In this document: positions 27,101-64,000 of the stretch, in pieces
Layout of the letters: each line of letters begins with the position of its first letter
How positions within the stretch are numbered: the stretch's first letter is position 1
Origin: Cliona cf. orientalis
Lineage: Eukaryota; Porifera; Demospongiae; Clionaida; Clionaidae
Assembly: GCA_963930775.1 (NCBI GenBank)
Contig: OZ005702.1
Coordinates: 1,798,001-1,862,000 of the forward strand
Direction of reading: 5' to 3'
DNA: 64,000 nucleotides
Position numbers and translations under genes: made by a program
The notes under the pieces: model-generated
Seen by the model: only the letters and a program-made list of their open reading frames with translations
Told to the model about the DNA's origin: nothing
Database searches by the model: none

Positions 27101-29346
27101 GAACTCTTGAATGAGCAGAGAGACAGAAATCTTGGCAGCTGTCAATCTTCAAAAACATGCATGTCTACAACATTTGTCAGGAAACAAGCGCCATACCTTG
27201 CACCATTGCTATTATCATGAGTCTACATAATTGTATTACAGCCAATACATTGCAATTCGATATTGGTATGTTATTGCTATACGTACGAACGTGCGATAAT
27301 ATTGTTATGCTGAGTTGCTGTCGGCTGACAGGAAATCGTAGCCATGGCAATGTACAAGTCTGCCGTAGATGTACGGCTATTCGTCGCTGAGCATATTATT
27401 TCACTTGGTCACCGGGAGCTTCAAAGATAATGGCCGTATACTGTAATTACACATATGTACATGCGTATGTACATTAATGCATACGTACGGATATAATATA
27501 ATATTATTGAGAGCGAACTCGAGAGTGCGTAAAATTATTCATTAAGTTTGAGTGTTAAATATAGCCTTGGGGGCTAGACTAACGCAGGTAAGCACACACC
27601 AGGACCTGGGAACCACGTCCTTACACATGTAATATAAAAACCGAATACAACACTATAATAACATGTACTATGTGTGTAGAAAATTTTGGTATAATTACAA
27701 CGTCTATATTGGCATATTATGGGACCGTTTCATAATCATATTACAGTGTATGTACAGGCGCTAGGCACAGGTAAGTATGCAACTGGCAACGGACGTCGCA
27801 ATACAGGGTGAGGCAAGCTACATAGCTAGCTAGCTAGGCTAAAAGTGCAACTATCAGCTACGTACCTAGCTACCTAGCTGCCTCGCTGGCTAAGCTAGCT
27901 ACAAGTACAAGAACACGTACTACATTGTAATAGTACAGCGTGACACAATCACATGACATCACAGCCTCAGCGGGCATGGCACAGCTGCACCATGGAGCCC
28001 AGCCGCCCGCCCGACCGCCCGGACCAAGCAATACAGGGCTATTGTTATGCAATATACACTGACGTACAATGTTATAATACGTATCAAAAAAATTAATAAT
28101 AATATGCATAACAATAATATATTATTATCTATGCATAATTATGTCATGAGTGCATAGCAACACAATAATATTATTATTTCAAGTATAATTATAGCTACTA
28201 ATGCAGGGGGCTCCATACAGACTACCCAAATATTAGCCATAATATTACTATTATATATAATTATGCTACATACTGTACTATCCTTCACTTTCCTTCCGTT
28301 TCCTTGATACCATGCAGCACTGCATGGTCCAATTTAGTATATCTTCGCGGGAAATGGCTACAAGATTTTGTAAGCTTTGGGAGGGAACCCCTGGCTATAA
28401 TATTGGCCCTCAGAGGATCAGTGTACACCTAACTATTCTTTTGTGTTTGCACTGTTATGCAACAGGATACCATCTAAAGCCCCACTTCTCATGAACTACC
28501 AGTAACTGCACCGCTAATTATAACACCAGCTGCATAATACAACGAACGCTTACCTCACCTCACCTTGAAACAGGGAGGGATGTTAAACACAGTTGCCATG
28601 ACTACCAATAGCTACAAGAGCCTGCTACATAGGTCAATAATGTAGAATGGTGCATTATCCCCCCCCCCCCCCCCCCCCCCAAAGCAGTGGGCATATTGGT
28701 ATAGACGAAGGAATGTATAGTTTATATTTTTCACTTCTCAAAAGGGATATATCCAATAGTCGATATTGACTTTTCAATCTGCCTATTCTGAGTAAGTGTA
28801 AATAACCCTAGCTATTCACAATTACACCACAGCACACTCCACCACTACACACACACACACACACACACACATACGCACACACACACACCACTTCCCATGC
28901 ATTGATCTGCAGCGAAGGACGGACGTGTAGCCACATGCAGTATAGTGTCTGACCTCAACCTGCACCCTGGGGAAGCCTTAGGCTGGTGGCTGTAGTGTGC
29001 CAACACCTGGTGCCTAACGCTCTAGAGGAAGTCTTTCATCCCTGGACCGGCCGCCATGCAGAGGGCAACCATAATATACTACGCTCTTGAGTTGAGGAAA
29101 CACACACAGACCACAGCTAGCTCCTCACAGCAGGGGCTATAGTAGTAATTATGGAGTGCAGCTATAAGCTGTTCCAATTAAGGCTAAGAGGGTATTGACC
29201 AATACATGGTGTGGTGCGTATGTGGGTATGTAAAAGAGTTCATGACCAGAAACAATACTTCTATAGTGGTCAGAATGATTCCTGTACTTATAGGCTAGCT
29301 AGTCGATCTTCCAGCCTGGTGCTTGTACATGCACAAGGAAGGCGCT

Positions 29347-29382
<36 letters not shown>

Positions 29383-30355
29383 GAGAGTGAGAGAGAGAGA
29401 GAGGGAGAGAGAGAGAGTGAGGGAGGGAGAGAGACTAAAACACAAAGAGATGTAAAGAGAGCGAGGCATCTAGTATGATATCCACGTTCGATACACGCAT
29501 GCAGCCAGCAAGCACCTTGGGATTCCTGAAAGGCCAGCGTACAGTGTCAACTACATCTCCTCAGCTGTTAATTAGGGGCTGTCTAGTGTGAGCGAACATG
29601 CAGAACACGATGACTGCATCGCTGTGAATAGATTCACCCCTGTACCCCTACAGCGCTATGCGTGTAGTCAGGAACATCAGCTGACAACAGAGTACAAGGC
29701 GTGGGGCGCTTTGCCATCACACCAACCAGCCAAAATCTTATGCAAATTTATGTATGTACATGAATACCCATCCAATGGGGCCAAACCTCAAAATTAATAA
29801 TTATTTTGTTGCACATCTCAACATTAATTTTCTATAATTATCGTCTTGTTTTGGGGTTTTGTAGGATGTGATGATAATATTATGATACCTACATAATATT
29901 ATTTTAAATCAGCTAGTGCACTAATTCGTATACATCATGCATAAAGAGAGCTCCAATGTGGCTGTGATTGTGACGCACATTTTGACATTAATTTTTTCTT
30001 ATCTGCATACAATTGTGGCTTTTCTATAACCATGCATTCAGATTTATAGTATAATACCACAGTGCAATATATACATAATGTCATACGTATAATATTATAA
30101 GGAGTTAGGTACGAGAGGGACGGCCGCGGGAAGGGAATTAAGGGACATTGACACAGTCGCAGATCGTTAGTCGGTGCCAAGAGAGCGGAAAGTCTGGAGT
30201 GATTCGATAAAAACTTGATAGCGGGATGGAATCGCCCATCTGAAACAAAGTTGTATAACCCCCACAGATGTCCACACATGTTCGCCAGCCCGCTAGCCCG
30301 CTTGCCTGTCATATACTTTATCCATACATACGGACCCTACCACAGCTGTATGTAC

Positions 30356-30386
<31 letters not shown>

Positions 30387-33300
30387 CGTACGAAATACTA
30401 TTTAGTTGGCCCAGGTGGAACAAAATATCCCGTTTCCAGAGCAACAGCACCTGGTTGCCACGGTAAGAACGCGTAGTATAACAAAAAAAATAGCGGAAAT
30501 ATGATAGGGGGGCTTTTGCGACATCTCATGCTACTATATACTACTGCTGTGGCATATCATGTAATTATTGATCACAGTATATAGTAGCAATTGCATAGTA
30601 CACTATATACAGGGTATTCCAACATCTACCGTACATGCAGCACTATGATATCATTATTGTATATACCGACCCCATGCAGGGTAGGGCAGGGCTGGGGCTA
30701 AAGCCACATGGAGCCAGGAGTGTGGGTGGCCCCGGCTGGCTAAACATATAGCTCTGGTCTCTACCAAACAATACTGACTATGTACATGTATAATAAGAAT
30801 AATATTATTATTGTTATGCATGCATGATCGGTTGGTTGGTCGCTGGCAGCATAATTAGAACATGCCTGCAGGCCATTCTGCATGTCATTATTGTAATGAT
30901 ATTACTGCCTGTCTCTCTGTCTCACTCTCGACTGTGACCACCGATGTATGGAGAATTGGACAGATTAGGTGTAAATTGACTCGTGTGCGGGTAATTGCGC
31001 ATGCAATGGTGATGAGACTTGAAGAAATAATTTTATCATAATTTCATGTGCGCAGTCTTGCTTGCACAAACTGATCAAATTGTAATTTGGCTGGTGCTTC
31101 TGAGTGCTGTAGGGATATCACTATTGTTCCAATCGTGCATTGCTTCATGCGATCATACTGAGACTCAAAAAGTTAACGGCCAAGGGCAAAAAATTAATTA
31201 TAAAAATGTCAGTCACATTTTATTTTCTTTTGAGAAGGAAGACTCAGTCAATAAAATTAATATGGTGTCTCAATTAATTAAGGCTCAGTGGCCTAGCTAA
31301 CTAATGCACAATACCCATTTTGGTCTTATTTATTAAAAGAGCTATATAGCTGAGTGCCTAAATTACTGTAACAGCAATTCACTAGTATAGTGCAATCTAT
31401 TGTGCACAATTCACGCCGGAATCGTTTCAGATTTTAAGCTACGTACGTCCATTGCAAACGAGAATCCCAGTACAACTTCAAGCTTATAATGAAATACAGC
31501 CCGCAGCCCTACACGTACATGACAGTAGACAGTTATGTATCAGTGATGGGAGAAATCTGACACCACTTACAGCACGTTACGTCATCCTAGCACCATTTGA
31601 TCTACTGACATCACGCCGACTAATTGCTTTGATTAATTGAATTTATACAAACCAAAAATTAATTGCCGACAGCAACAGAACACTATACAATGCCATGAAA
31701 TGCAAATGCATGTCAATACAGCACACCTCATGGAGGAGAGAATTACTAAGGAATAGAAATTCTTGAAAACTTAATACCTTATACAGCAGATTTTTATGGA
31801 GTACAAAATTATCCCCCCAAGGAGTGGATAAGCCTTCAAAATAGTGGAAAAGTGTATAATAATATAAACAATGCTCTCAATTGTTTAGTCAGTTTACATG
31901 CTCAATTATGCACTTTTCAGTGGGTTATCCACTCTCAATGACAATTTACTTGAATTACATTGCAAATTCAGCTTATTATTACATATACATCAAAATATTT
32001 CTAGCTGGTATATACACTAACCTGACGTAGTCATTCTTGCAGTAAGGTCTGCCGTTCTTAATGAAGCAAGTGCAGCTCTCGTCCAGCAGTTGCTGGCACT
32101 CAGCACAGGTGAGGCAGTCGATGTGCCACTCTAGGTCCGGCGAGACGCTCAGTCGATAGTCGTCCTCGATCGGTTTCTTGCAGCCGTAGCAGAGCTTGGG
32201 TCCGAGGGGAGGGGGAGACAGCCCATTCGTCTCTGTATACAAGGCATGTGTATGTGCATGTACAAAAAATGTTATAATGATGAACTGCATGCAACTATGG
32301 TGTATAGTTAAAAAAAATGCAAAATATCAGTTAATACTCATATTTGTGGAAAATACTCAACTGAACTATACATGTATACCGCAGCCATTAAGAAAAATTA
32401 AGGCCTATAATAATTATAATATTATTATAGGAAAAGCGAAGAAACCACATATCGACATGCGTAGAGGGAGACATGTTGGGCAGCGAAGCTCTAGAAGGTT
32501 GGTGCTGGCAGTGTGCTGTGTGGTCAGATGAAGCCAGCCAGAGGCTGCAGAAAAATCAACACCGGCCTCTCCGTGGCGTTTGGGAAGGGGAGGGACAGCC
32601 TTCTGCTGCAAAAACCTAAACCTAGCTTAATTTGTATGAAAGTCTTTTCTTCGACCGCCAGCCATCATAATATATACACACATGCACTGGGCTTCCGTAT
32701 AATAATAATATCCACCTACTGGCAATCACTGGATATTTGGTAGCACCATGAGAAGCTATATACGCACACAGCAACAGCACATGACGGTTTGGGTAGGTTT
32801 CCCTAGGCTACCCGGCTAACTACCCTTCTCTCCCCCCCCCCCCCTCCTCCCCTCACTCACTCCTGGATCAGCCATGAAAACTTTGGAGTCAGCAACCACA
32901 AGGGTGGTTGTATGGTCCCTCAAGCACCCATACATGAACATGGGGAAGCGGCATGGTTTGCAGGGCTGGCTAAACTTTAGCCTTTTGAGGTATAGTAGCT
33001 TATAGCATAGGTAGCTGTACAAGAGTACTTGTAGCTGATGCAAGGACTGGTGTATACTAAGCAAAAAAAAAATAATAATAATAATAATAGTCTAATAGTT
33101 AGCTACAGCATAACTTAGGTGGAGAATCCGCTGCACTTGCATGCATATAGCTCCATGAAAATTCAGTAGATCTATCTTCTACTACGTACATACAATGTTA
33201 TTATTATACCAATCCCAAACTTAAGGGGCAACCATCCCTGGCCAATGCCAGCTGCTCAGGCAAAACTAACTACATACGTAAGCTGGCAAAAGGCAGAGCC

Positions 33301-35266
33301 ATGGATGCACTCAGGTGTCCAAACTTGAGGACTAGGAGTGGTAGGTTTATTAATAATTATTTGTTTGATTCAGCGTGTGCATCATGCTATCAGGAAGGAA
33401 ATGGCTTAATAACTGACAGAGGGGGAAATCCTGATTATGTACACAACATCATTTATTAACTGTTGCCTAGCTACATACATACATACACCGAAGTACCAGT
33501 GTATACACTAACTGCCATTTGATGGGTGCAGTGTTTTATACACGCACTGCGCCACATACACACTAACTCAGTGCAGCACTGGATGCACGAGACGAAATGC
33601 ACTTTAATTAATTTTAGTGAGCGATTAAATTGAGTAGGAGTTACGACGTAAGTACTAGCTGGATTGTTTGTTTTGAGACTTATCAAGCAACAGAGGGCAA
33701 CAAATGATCACCAATAATAATATTATAGTGGCCTCACAACAGTGTAGAGTGGACTGTATCTATAATATAACTACTTAATGATAATAATATTAGACAGTAT
33801 CGTGCATGCAGCAACTGAAGAAATTTGATGCTCAATAAGACACACATCATTTATGCTAGAAACGGGCTCTCGTCATTAGCGATACAAAGTACCGCATGTC
33901 TGTTCTACAAAGCTCCTTGATCACCTTTCACACGCTCACACAATTACTGAACAGTTACAGGCGCACTCCAGCTAGCTATTGCTTTAGTGAGGCACTAGCC
34001 ATTGACTGGCACACGTGGCTCATGTGCTGCATAATATAGTCTGCTCCCTGAGAAGAATCATATGCAAACATGTGCTTGTCTATATAGTATCGTGTTACAA
34101 TTGCAAGGGAAAAAATGAGACATATCTAAAACGGATCAATGTCACGCCTGGTTGCCTGCAAATTTAGTACGCTATCCAGTAGACTAGATTGCCATCATTC
34201 TATGTAATAATAATAATAATAATAAAAATGACTGTGCATGGCATGGTGGAAGGGTATATACGTAGCTTAAGTTTGAATTTTTAAAACGAAATGCTCATTG
34301 AAGACATATCTCGAATTTTTGCCATACATCATTGTTATTATGTATGCTCAACTGTATGTGGTCAAGCCACAATCCAGCACAAAGTCAAAACACTGAGCCT
34401 TTGGATGAAACTATGTACTTGCACTCTAGAACAATGCAAGCATAGCCAGTGCTATAGCAGGGAGGGACAGAAGTACAAGCCAAAACTGAGAACTGATTGA
34501 GCCTAGCTCAGCATGCACACTTAATCATTAAGAGATTTTCAGCTTAAATTGACTGTACGGATAAGGGTCACTACTACCATATTCTATAATTATTGTGATC
34601 TATGCTACTACCTATGCAACATTAAAATGCTGGGAATTGCATGGCGGCCTAGGGATGAGTGAGGCTGTAGCTAGGGATTGATCATAACTGTTACAATAGT
34701 ACCGATATTATTGCTAATATGCTGCAGTATGGGTACTTAATTAACACTAGCAGAATCTGATACTGTACTGTAAATGTGTGACCCTTGCAATTGGCTGATA
34801 CGCGGAGACTGTACTGTGTGGAGTAAACTTTCTACTTGCCTTACCACTGCTACTCCTGCATGCTATGCTGCAGCAGGTGGGATGGCTAAAGCTTACTCTG
34901 ACAGCTGATTTATGAGTGTTTTTCCAAACTGGAGCTGCAACCTGTCACTACAAAGATTAGCTCCGCTCAATGGCTAGGGCACGCGTATAAAAAATATTTA
35001 CGCGTATAAGACGTACACTTTTGGAGCTATTCTCACTCGAGCCAGTGTTGTGTGTACGTTTCAAGCACCTCAAAGTTTACTACTCAAAACAGACAGGCGG
35101 CAACGCAACACAACACAACAAACCTTGCGCCGCGCACATTACAAACAAACGCGAGCTATATTTTTTTTACCTAGATGTAGCTGTGCATGTATGTATGACG
35201 ATATTATCATGATAGCCCTCCTCCAAACTCACCGGCATTGTTGCAGTTAGTATTGATATTCTCCAT
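15308..35266 (-). CDS. ISL: Islet-type LIM-homeodomain transcription factor
   Basis: Seven exons (minus, 5' to 3'): 35266-35233, 32232-32022, 26375-26300, 25414-25291, 17692-17271, 17102-16848 and 15382-15308, totalling 1197 bp and 398 aa, with frame kept at every GT-AG junction. LIM1 covers residues 26 to about 80 ([21 protein letters not shown]), LIM2 about 88-141, and the homeodomain 209-268 ([51 protein letters not shown]). RVRTVL, NPRPDALxKEQLVE and NKRCKDKK are diagnostic of Islet rather than Lhx1/5 or Lhx3/4. A Ser/Thr-rich linker (about 153-200) separates LIM2 from the homeodomain. Islet controls neural, endocrine and muscle fates in bilaterians; its role here is unknown. Introns total ~19 kb, far more than in the genes to the left. 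SCAPER is the upstream neighbour on the same strand. Confidence 0.95.
16848..17102 (-). CDS. ISL: ISL exon 6 (Pro/Ser/Thr/Gln-rich C-terminal region)
   Basis: Encodes 85 residues from [15 protein letters not shown] to [11 protein letters not shown], resembling a transactivation region. The donor GTAGGT follows at once. Reading through the donor would give a short tail ending in an Arg/Glu repeat from the adjoining CT tract (stop near 16803), a possible intron-retained isoform. Confidence 0.85.
17271..17692 (-). CDS. ISL: ISL exon 5 (linker and homeobox)
   Basis: Residues 149-289. A low-complexity Ser/Thr linker precedes the complete 60-residue homeodomain (residues 209-268), which lies uninterrupted in this exon. 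Helix 3 reads [16 protein letters not shown] Gln/Ala-rich segment ([12 protein letters not shown]) follows. Confidence 0.97.
18351..18402 (+). repeat. ~50-bp dispersed repeat, copy A
   Basis: GGTGGTCACCCCGGGTAACC, then ACT-CAAAA and CAAAGGAGGTAGCCAA. The first part is a near palindrome. It matches 20394-20448 in the same orientation. Confidence 0.8.
20170..20219 (-). repeat. dispersed repeat shared with 59461-59510
   Basis: The reverse complement of this stretch (TTGCCTAGCAACCAAAGTTT, then TTATAGGCAA and GGCTA) is nearly identical to 59461-59510 in a SCAPER intron. Two copies 39 kb apart, one in each gene. Confidence 0.8.
20394..20448 (+). repeat. ~50-bp dispersed repeat, copy B
   Basis: Second copy of the element at 18351-18402, with a small insertion (AACTTATTT). 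Both copies lie in ISL intron 4, 2 kb apart. Confidence 0.8.
20817..20848. repeat. (CA)n microsatellite
   Basis: About 15 CA units; a shorter interrupted CACACA patch follows at 20878. Confidence 0.9.
22465..22506. repeat. (GCAA)n microsatellite
   Basis: About ten tetranucleotide units of CAAG in ISL intron 4. Confidence 0.9.
24166..24199. repeat. (GT)n microsatellite
   Basis: About 17 GT units in ISL intron 4, followed by GCATGTGTGCATGTGG. Confidence 0.9.
25291..25414 (-). CDS. ISL: ISL exon 4 (second half of LIM2)
   Basis: Residues 108-148. [12 protein letters not shown] gives H110, C113, C116 and C119 of LIM2; LFCKSHYD supplies the final C and H. The 3' splice site is preceded by a long sense-strand CT tract (25420-25540). 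Confidence 0.97.
26300..26375 (-). CDS. ISL: ISL exon 3 (first half of LIM2)
   Basis: Residues 82-107, [13 protein letters not shown] then DFVMKAKTQ, with the first two zinc cysteines (C88, C91) of LIM2. Splitting LIM2 after the K-x-Q motif is common in LIM-homeodomain genes. Confidence 0.96.
26376..32021 (-). other. ISL intron 2 (5.6 kb), candidate regulatory DNA
   Basis: No exon found. It holds (CA)n near 28850, a C20 run near 28660, a GA/G-rich tract at 29347-29434, (TATG)n at 30357-30386, a GC-rich patch at 27960-28025 (CCGCCCGCCCGACCGCCCGG) and otherwise AT-rich unique DNA. Several short ORFs show no protein character. Confidence 0.45.
32022..32232 (-). CDS. ISL: ISL exon 2 (LIM1)
   Basis: Residues 12-82. 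[25 protein letters not shown] and [19 protein letters not shown] give all eight zinc ligands of LIM1. SPDLEWH and LDESCTCF are hallmarks of Islet LIM1. Confidence 0.97.
32233..35232 (-). other. ISL intron 1 (3.0 kb), candidate regulatory DNA
   Basis: No exon found. Contains a C run near 32830, (ATA)n near 33070 and 34210, and AT-rich unique sequence. As the first intron of a developmental regulator it is a plausible enhancer location, but that is inference only. Confidence 0.4.
35233..35266 (-). CDS. ISL: ISL exon 1 (start codon)
   Basis: ATGGAGAATATC and on to AATGCCG, then donor GTGAGT; eleven codons plus one base, phase-compatible with exon 2. The protein start [11 protein letters not shown] is short, as in other Islet proteins, which begin close to LIM1. 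Chosen on donor quality and phase. Confidence 0.75.
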
Positions 35267-36129
35267 AGTCGATTAGTCGCTCGATCTTTCTCTTCTCTCT
35301 TCACAAGATATCGAGCCTCTGAGCTAGCTGGAGCACTTTGCCGGGCGGCTAAAATTATGCTATAACCTTGCACACTCGCACGATGGATGGTATACTATCT
35401 GCGTTTCAGCAAATCGCCGGTAGAAACTTGGTAGTTTAATAACCACGCACAGACGGAGCGAGCTAAGCGTGCATGGGTGCTACGGGCGGACAATACACTT
35501 GCATCAGCGCTTATATACAAACAGGCATGCATACCATACCATCCGATCGCCCCCGGGGCCCCATGTCCGCTACGCTCGAGCTGAGCATAATATCGCATGT
35601 GAGCCGAGCTGTACTGTAGCTGTAAGCATGCAGAATACGTCACCAACGTAGGTAGCTAGTGGCGATACACATATTCATAGCCCCGAGGTCGAATCGGTGT
35701 ATATCACCTTCGCACTTTCCACAATACGTTCCACAATACGTTTTATCGCACACAGCTGATTTGATCTGCCCTTCCGCAAAAATACTGTCAAATATTCCCC
35801 CCGCCCCCCAAATGACCAAAACAACAAATTAATGGCAGTAGGTGTGGTAAATTTTTAAAAGGAGCTGCAGCATGATTAATCATAATACAATCAGTAAAAA
35901 TGCTCATAACAATTTGAAAGTGATGATTGGAAAGTGATAGATGTAACAAATAAATAATATTATGTTCACTTGATGTGACGGTACTTGTCCAGTTTTTGAT
36001 GTAGAATGGCAAGAATAATAATACAGTGGAACAGAACGCATAATTTGAGAGAGAGCTTACAAAAACACAAACCCAAAATGAAGAGTAAAATGAACAATGT
36101 CATGGAGAATGGGTAGCTAAAATGATTGA
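35267..36129 (-). promoter_or_regulatory. ISL promoter region between SCAPER stop and ISL start
   Basis: These 863 bp must hold the SCAPER 3' UTR and polyadenylation signals and the ISL 5' UTR and core promoter. The ISL-proximal part (35420-35720) is richer in CpG than the surroundings (CGATCGCCCCCGGGGCCCC, GTCCGCTACGCTCGAGC); the SCAPER-proximal part is AT-rich. I see no clear AATAAA for SCAPER. Promoter activity is inferred from position and composition. Confidence 0.55.
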
Positions 36130-62640
<26,511 letters not shown>

Positions 62641-62768
62641 GGTTGACTAGTATAGCCAAGTTTCAATAACATATACCGGGTAGCACATGCAGCGCAGTGA
62701 AGGTGCATTCTCAATTAAAGCGCACCACGAGCTGTCGTCACCTTTGACCTCCACTTTGCGCGCGCTAA

Positions 62769-62794
62769 CCCCCCCCCCCCCCCCCCCCCCCCCC
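62769..62794. repeat. homopolymer C tract near SCAPER start
   Basis: 26 C in a row, about 130 bp upstream of the SCAPER start codon. Confidence 0.9.
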
Positions 62795-63010
62795 GTAGAG
62801 ACGAGCACAATATGCTGGCATTGCTTTGGGCATAATAAGTGGTTTTGTTATGCTGGCATAATGCTGGCATAATAGGATTAAATTATAAGGCAGTCAGGTA
62901 ATCGACCAAGTACATAGTACTTTTCTTACGTTTAGTGAGTAAGGTAGTCTAGTATGGCCGTAGCTTGTCTTTTTAAGGTGCAAGTTTCCAAATGAGATTA
63001 GTATAGGTAA

Positions 63011-63174
63011 TAGTGAGGTTTTATGTTGAATTTGGGTAAAATAGCACTCTGAAATAGGTATTTGGTTCAAAAATTGTATGAGCGATAGCGAGTACAATTT
63101 GATGAACCAAATGCATGCCTATTTCAGAGTGCTATTTATCCAAATTTAACATACAACCTCACTATCACAGGCTA
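63011..63174. repeat. foldback element upstream of SCAPER
   Basis: The left arm (TAGTGAGGTTTTATGTTGAA onward to AAATTGTA at about 63078) is the imperfect reverse complement of 63093-63174, around a ~14-base loop (GAGCGATAGCGA). Arms of ~68-80 bp with a few mismatches. Non-coding, MITE-like. Confidence 0.85.
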
Positions 63175-64000
63175 ATAGTATACATGCATACACAAAGTCA
63201 GATAGGTATTTCAACTCAGAAGGGTATTTCAAACTCAGGTGCCTATTTCACTTGTAATACTTGTAATTGGTATACAAGATTTATACACATCCAAGTACAA
63301 GTATACTATTAGGCCACTATTGGTTGAAGATTAGTTTCTCATCCCCCGCCCGCATGGAATTTTGTCCCCGCTTCAATCTCGTCATTATGCCATTATATGC
63401 TACTACGCATGCGCAGATCTGCCTCGCGAGCTATCTGACTACGCCAAGAGTAAATTTACTCTTGACCACGCTAGTATTGCTTTTTTTGTGTATGCATTTT
63501 GTTATTTTAAGGATCAAGAAGTGTTTACATAACACATTTCCTGGAATGCACTAATGTAATTAAATAATGGCATAATGGTAATGTACCGCCCGCCTGCATA
63601 CAATTCTGGGAAAGTCCCTGATGAGAAACTATTATTCAACAAATAGTGGCCTTAGTATCAAAATACTAAAAAATGAGAGAAACTGAGAGCATAATAGGTA
63701 CAAAACAATGAGCATAATTGGCTTGGTGTTGGGAATTACATAAATTATGTGTGTGTCCCTAGTATCCAGGTGGCAACATTCAAGTTATAAAATTATATCA
63801 CAGCAAATTATGTGGCTATATCTAGTAACAGAAGTGTAGGAAGAGGGTTCGATAAAGGGGGGCTCTGTAGACCTATAGGCAAGAGCTAGTGTAATGTGAA
63901 TGCGTACATAATGCACAAAATTTAATTACGCAACTATTATCAGAAAACATATAGGAGGGCACCAGCTTCCGGAGCCCCCATGGTTCCTACGCCTATGATT

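Larger units (their letters stand above)
62641..64000. other. region upstream of SCAPER
   Basis: Contains the presumed SCAPER promoter, a C26 run at 62769-62794, a large foldback at 63011-63174 and AT-rich DNA to the window end. No coding exon is supported. Confidence 0.5.

Noticed and set aside
35680..35700. GGTCGAATCGG resembling a tRNA B box
   Set aside because: No A box or cloverleaf at the right distance; I found no tRNA in the window.

Overview
This window is animal nuclear DNA. It is AT-rich, and its genes are split by short GT-AG introns and spaced closely. It contains an Islet-type LIM-homeodomain gene, a family found only in animals. Compact genes, single-kilobase intergenic gaps, small foldback elements and abundant (CT)n and TACATG-rich tracts suggest an early-branching animal. 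My best inference is a demosponge, possibly Amphimedon-like; the species cannot be fixed from the sequence alone. There are no operons, phage, IS elements or CRISPR arrays.

The left part (1-12.2 kb) is dense with mostly + strand genes. It starts with the 3' end of a CSPG4/NG2-like single-pass membrane protein (1-1608). Next is a five-exon CFAP141 (C1orf189) homologue, an axonemal microtubule-inner protein. A small unidentified three-exon gene on the - strand is divergent, across 96 bp, from PRKCSH (glucosidase II beta subunit, ER). Then come GOLPH3 (Golgi PI4P-binding adaptor) and TIMM44 (mitochondrial import motor scaffold, nine exons). I rebuilt each of these genes exon by exon, and reading frames close across every junction.

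The right part (15.3-62.6 kb) is two - strand genes in tandem. ISL (Islet, seven exons, 398 aa; 15308-35266) has unusually long introns for this locus. SCAPER (19 exons, 1660 aa; 36130-62640) lies directly upstream, with only 863 bp between the SCAPER stop and the ISL start codon. Islet-Scaper adjacency is an ancient animal microsynteny, and the pair is thought to be held together because Islet regulatory DNA lies within the neighbour. This is the most interesting system in the window: the SCAPER introns, the ISL introns and the 863 bp gap are the places to look for ISL enhancers.

The non-coding DNA has recurrent structure. There are foldback (MITE-like) elements near 2.6, 10.3, 37.1, 57.0, 59.6 and 63.0 kb. 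A 92-bp repeat occurs in TIMM44 and again, inverted, in SCAPER 45 kb away. Two other short repeat families recur, and a ~140 bp tandem duplication lies near 45.3 kb. Long (CT)n tracts on the sense strand often sit directly upstream of 3' splice sites, and several poly-G/poly-C runs are present. I saw no convincing tRNA, rRNA or transposase gene.
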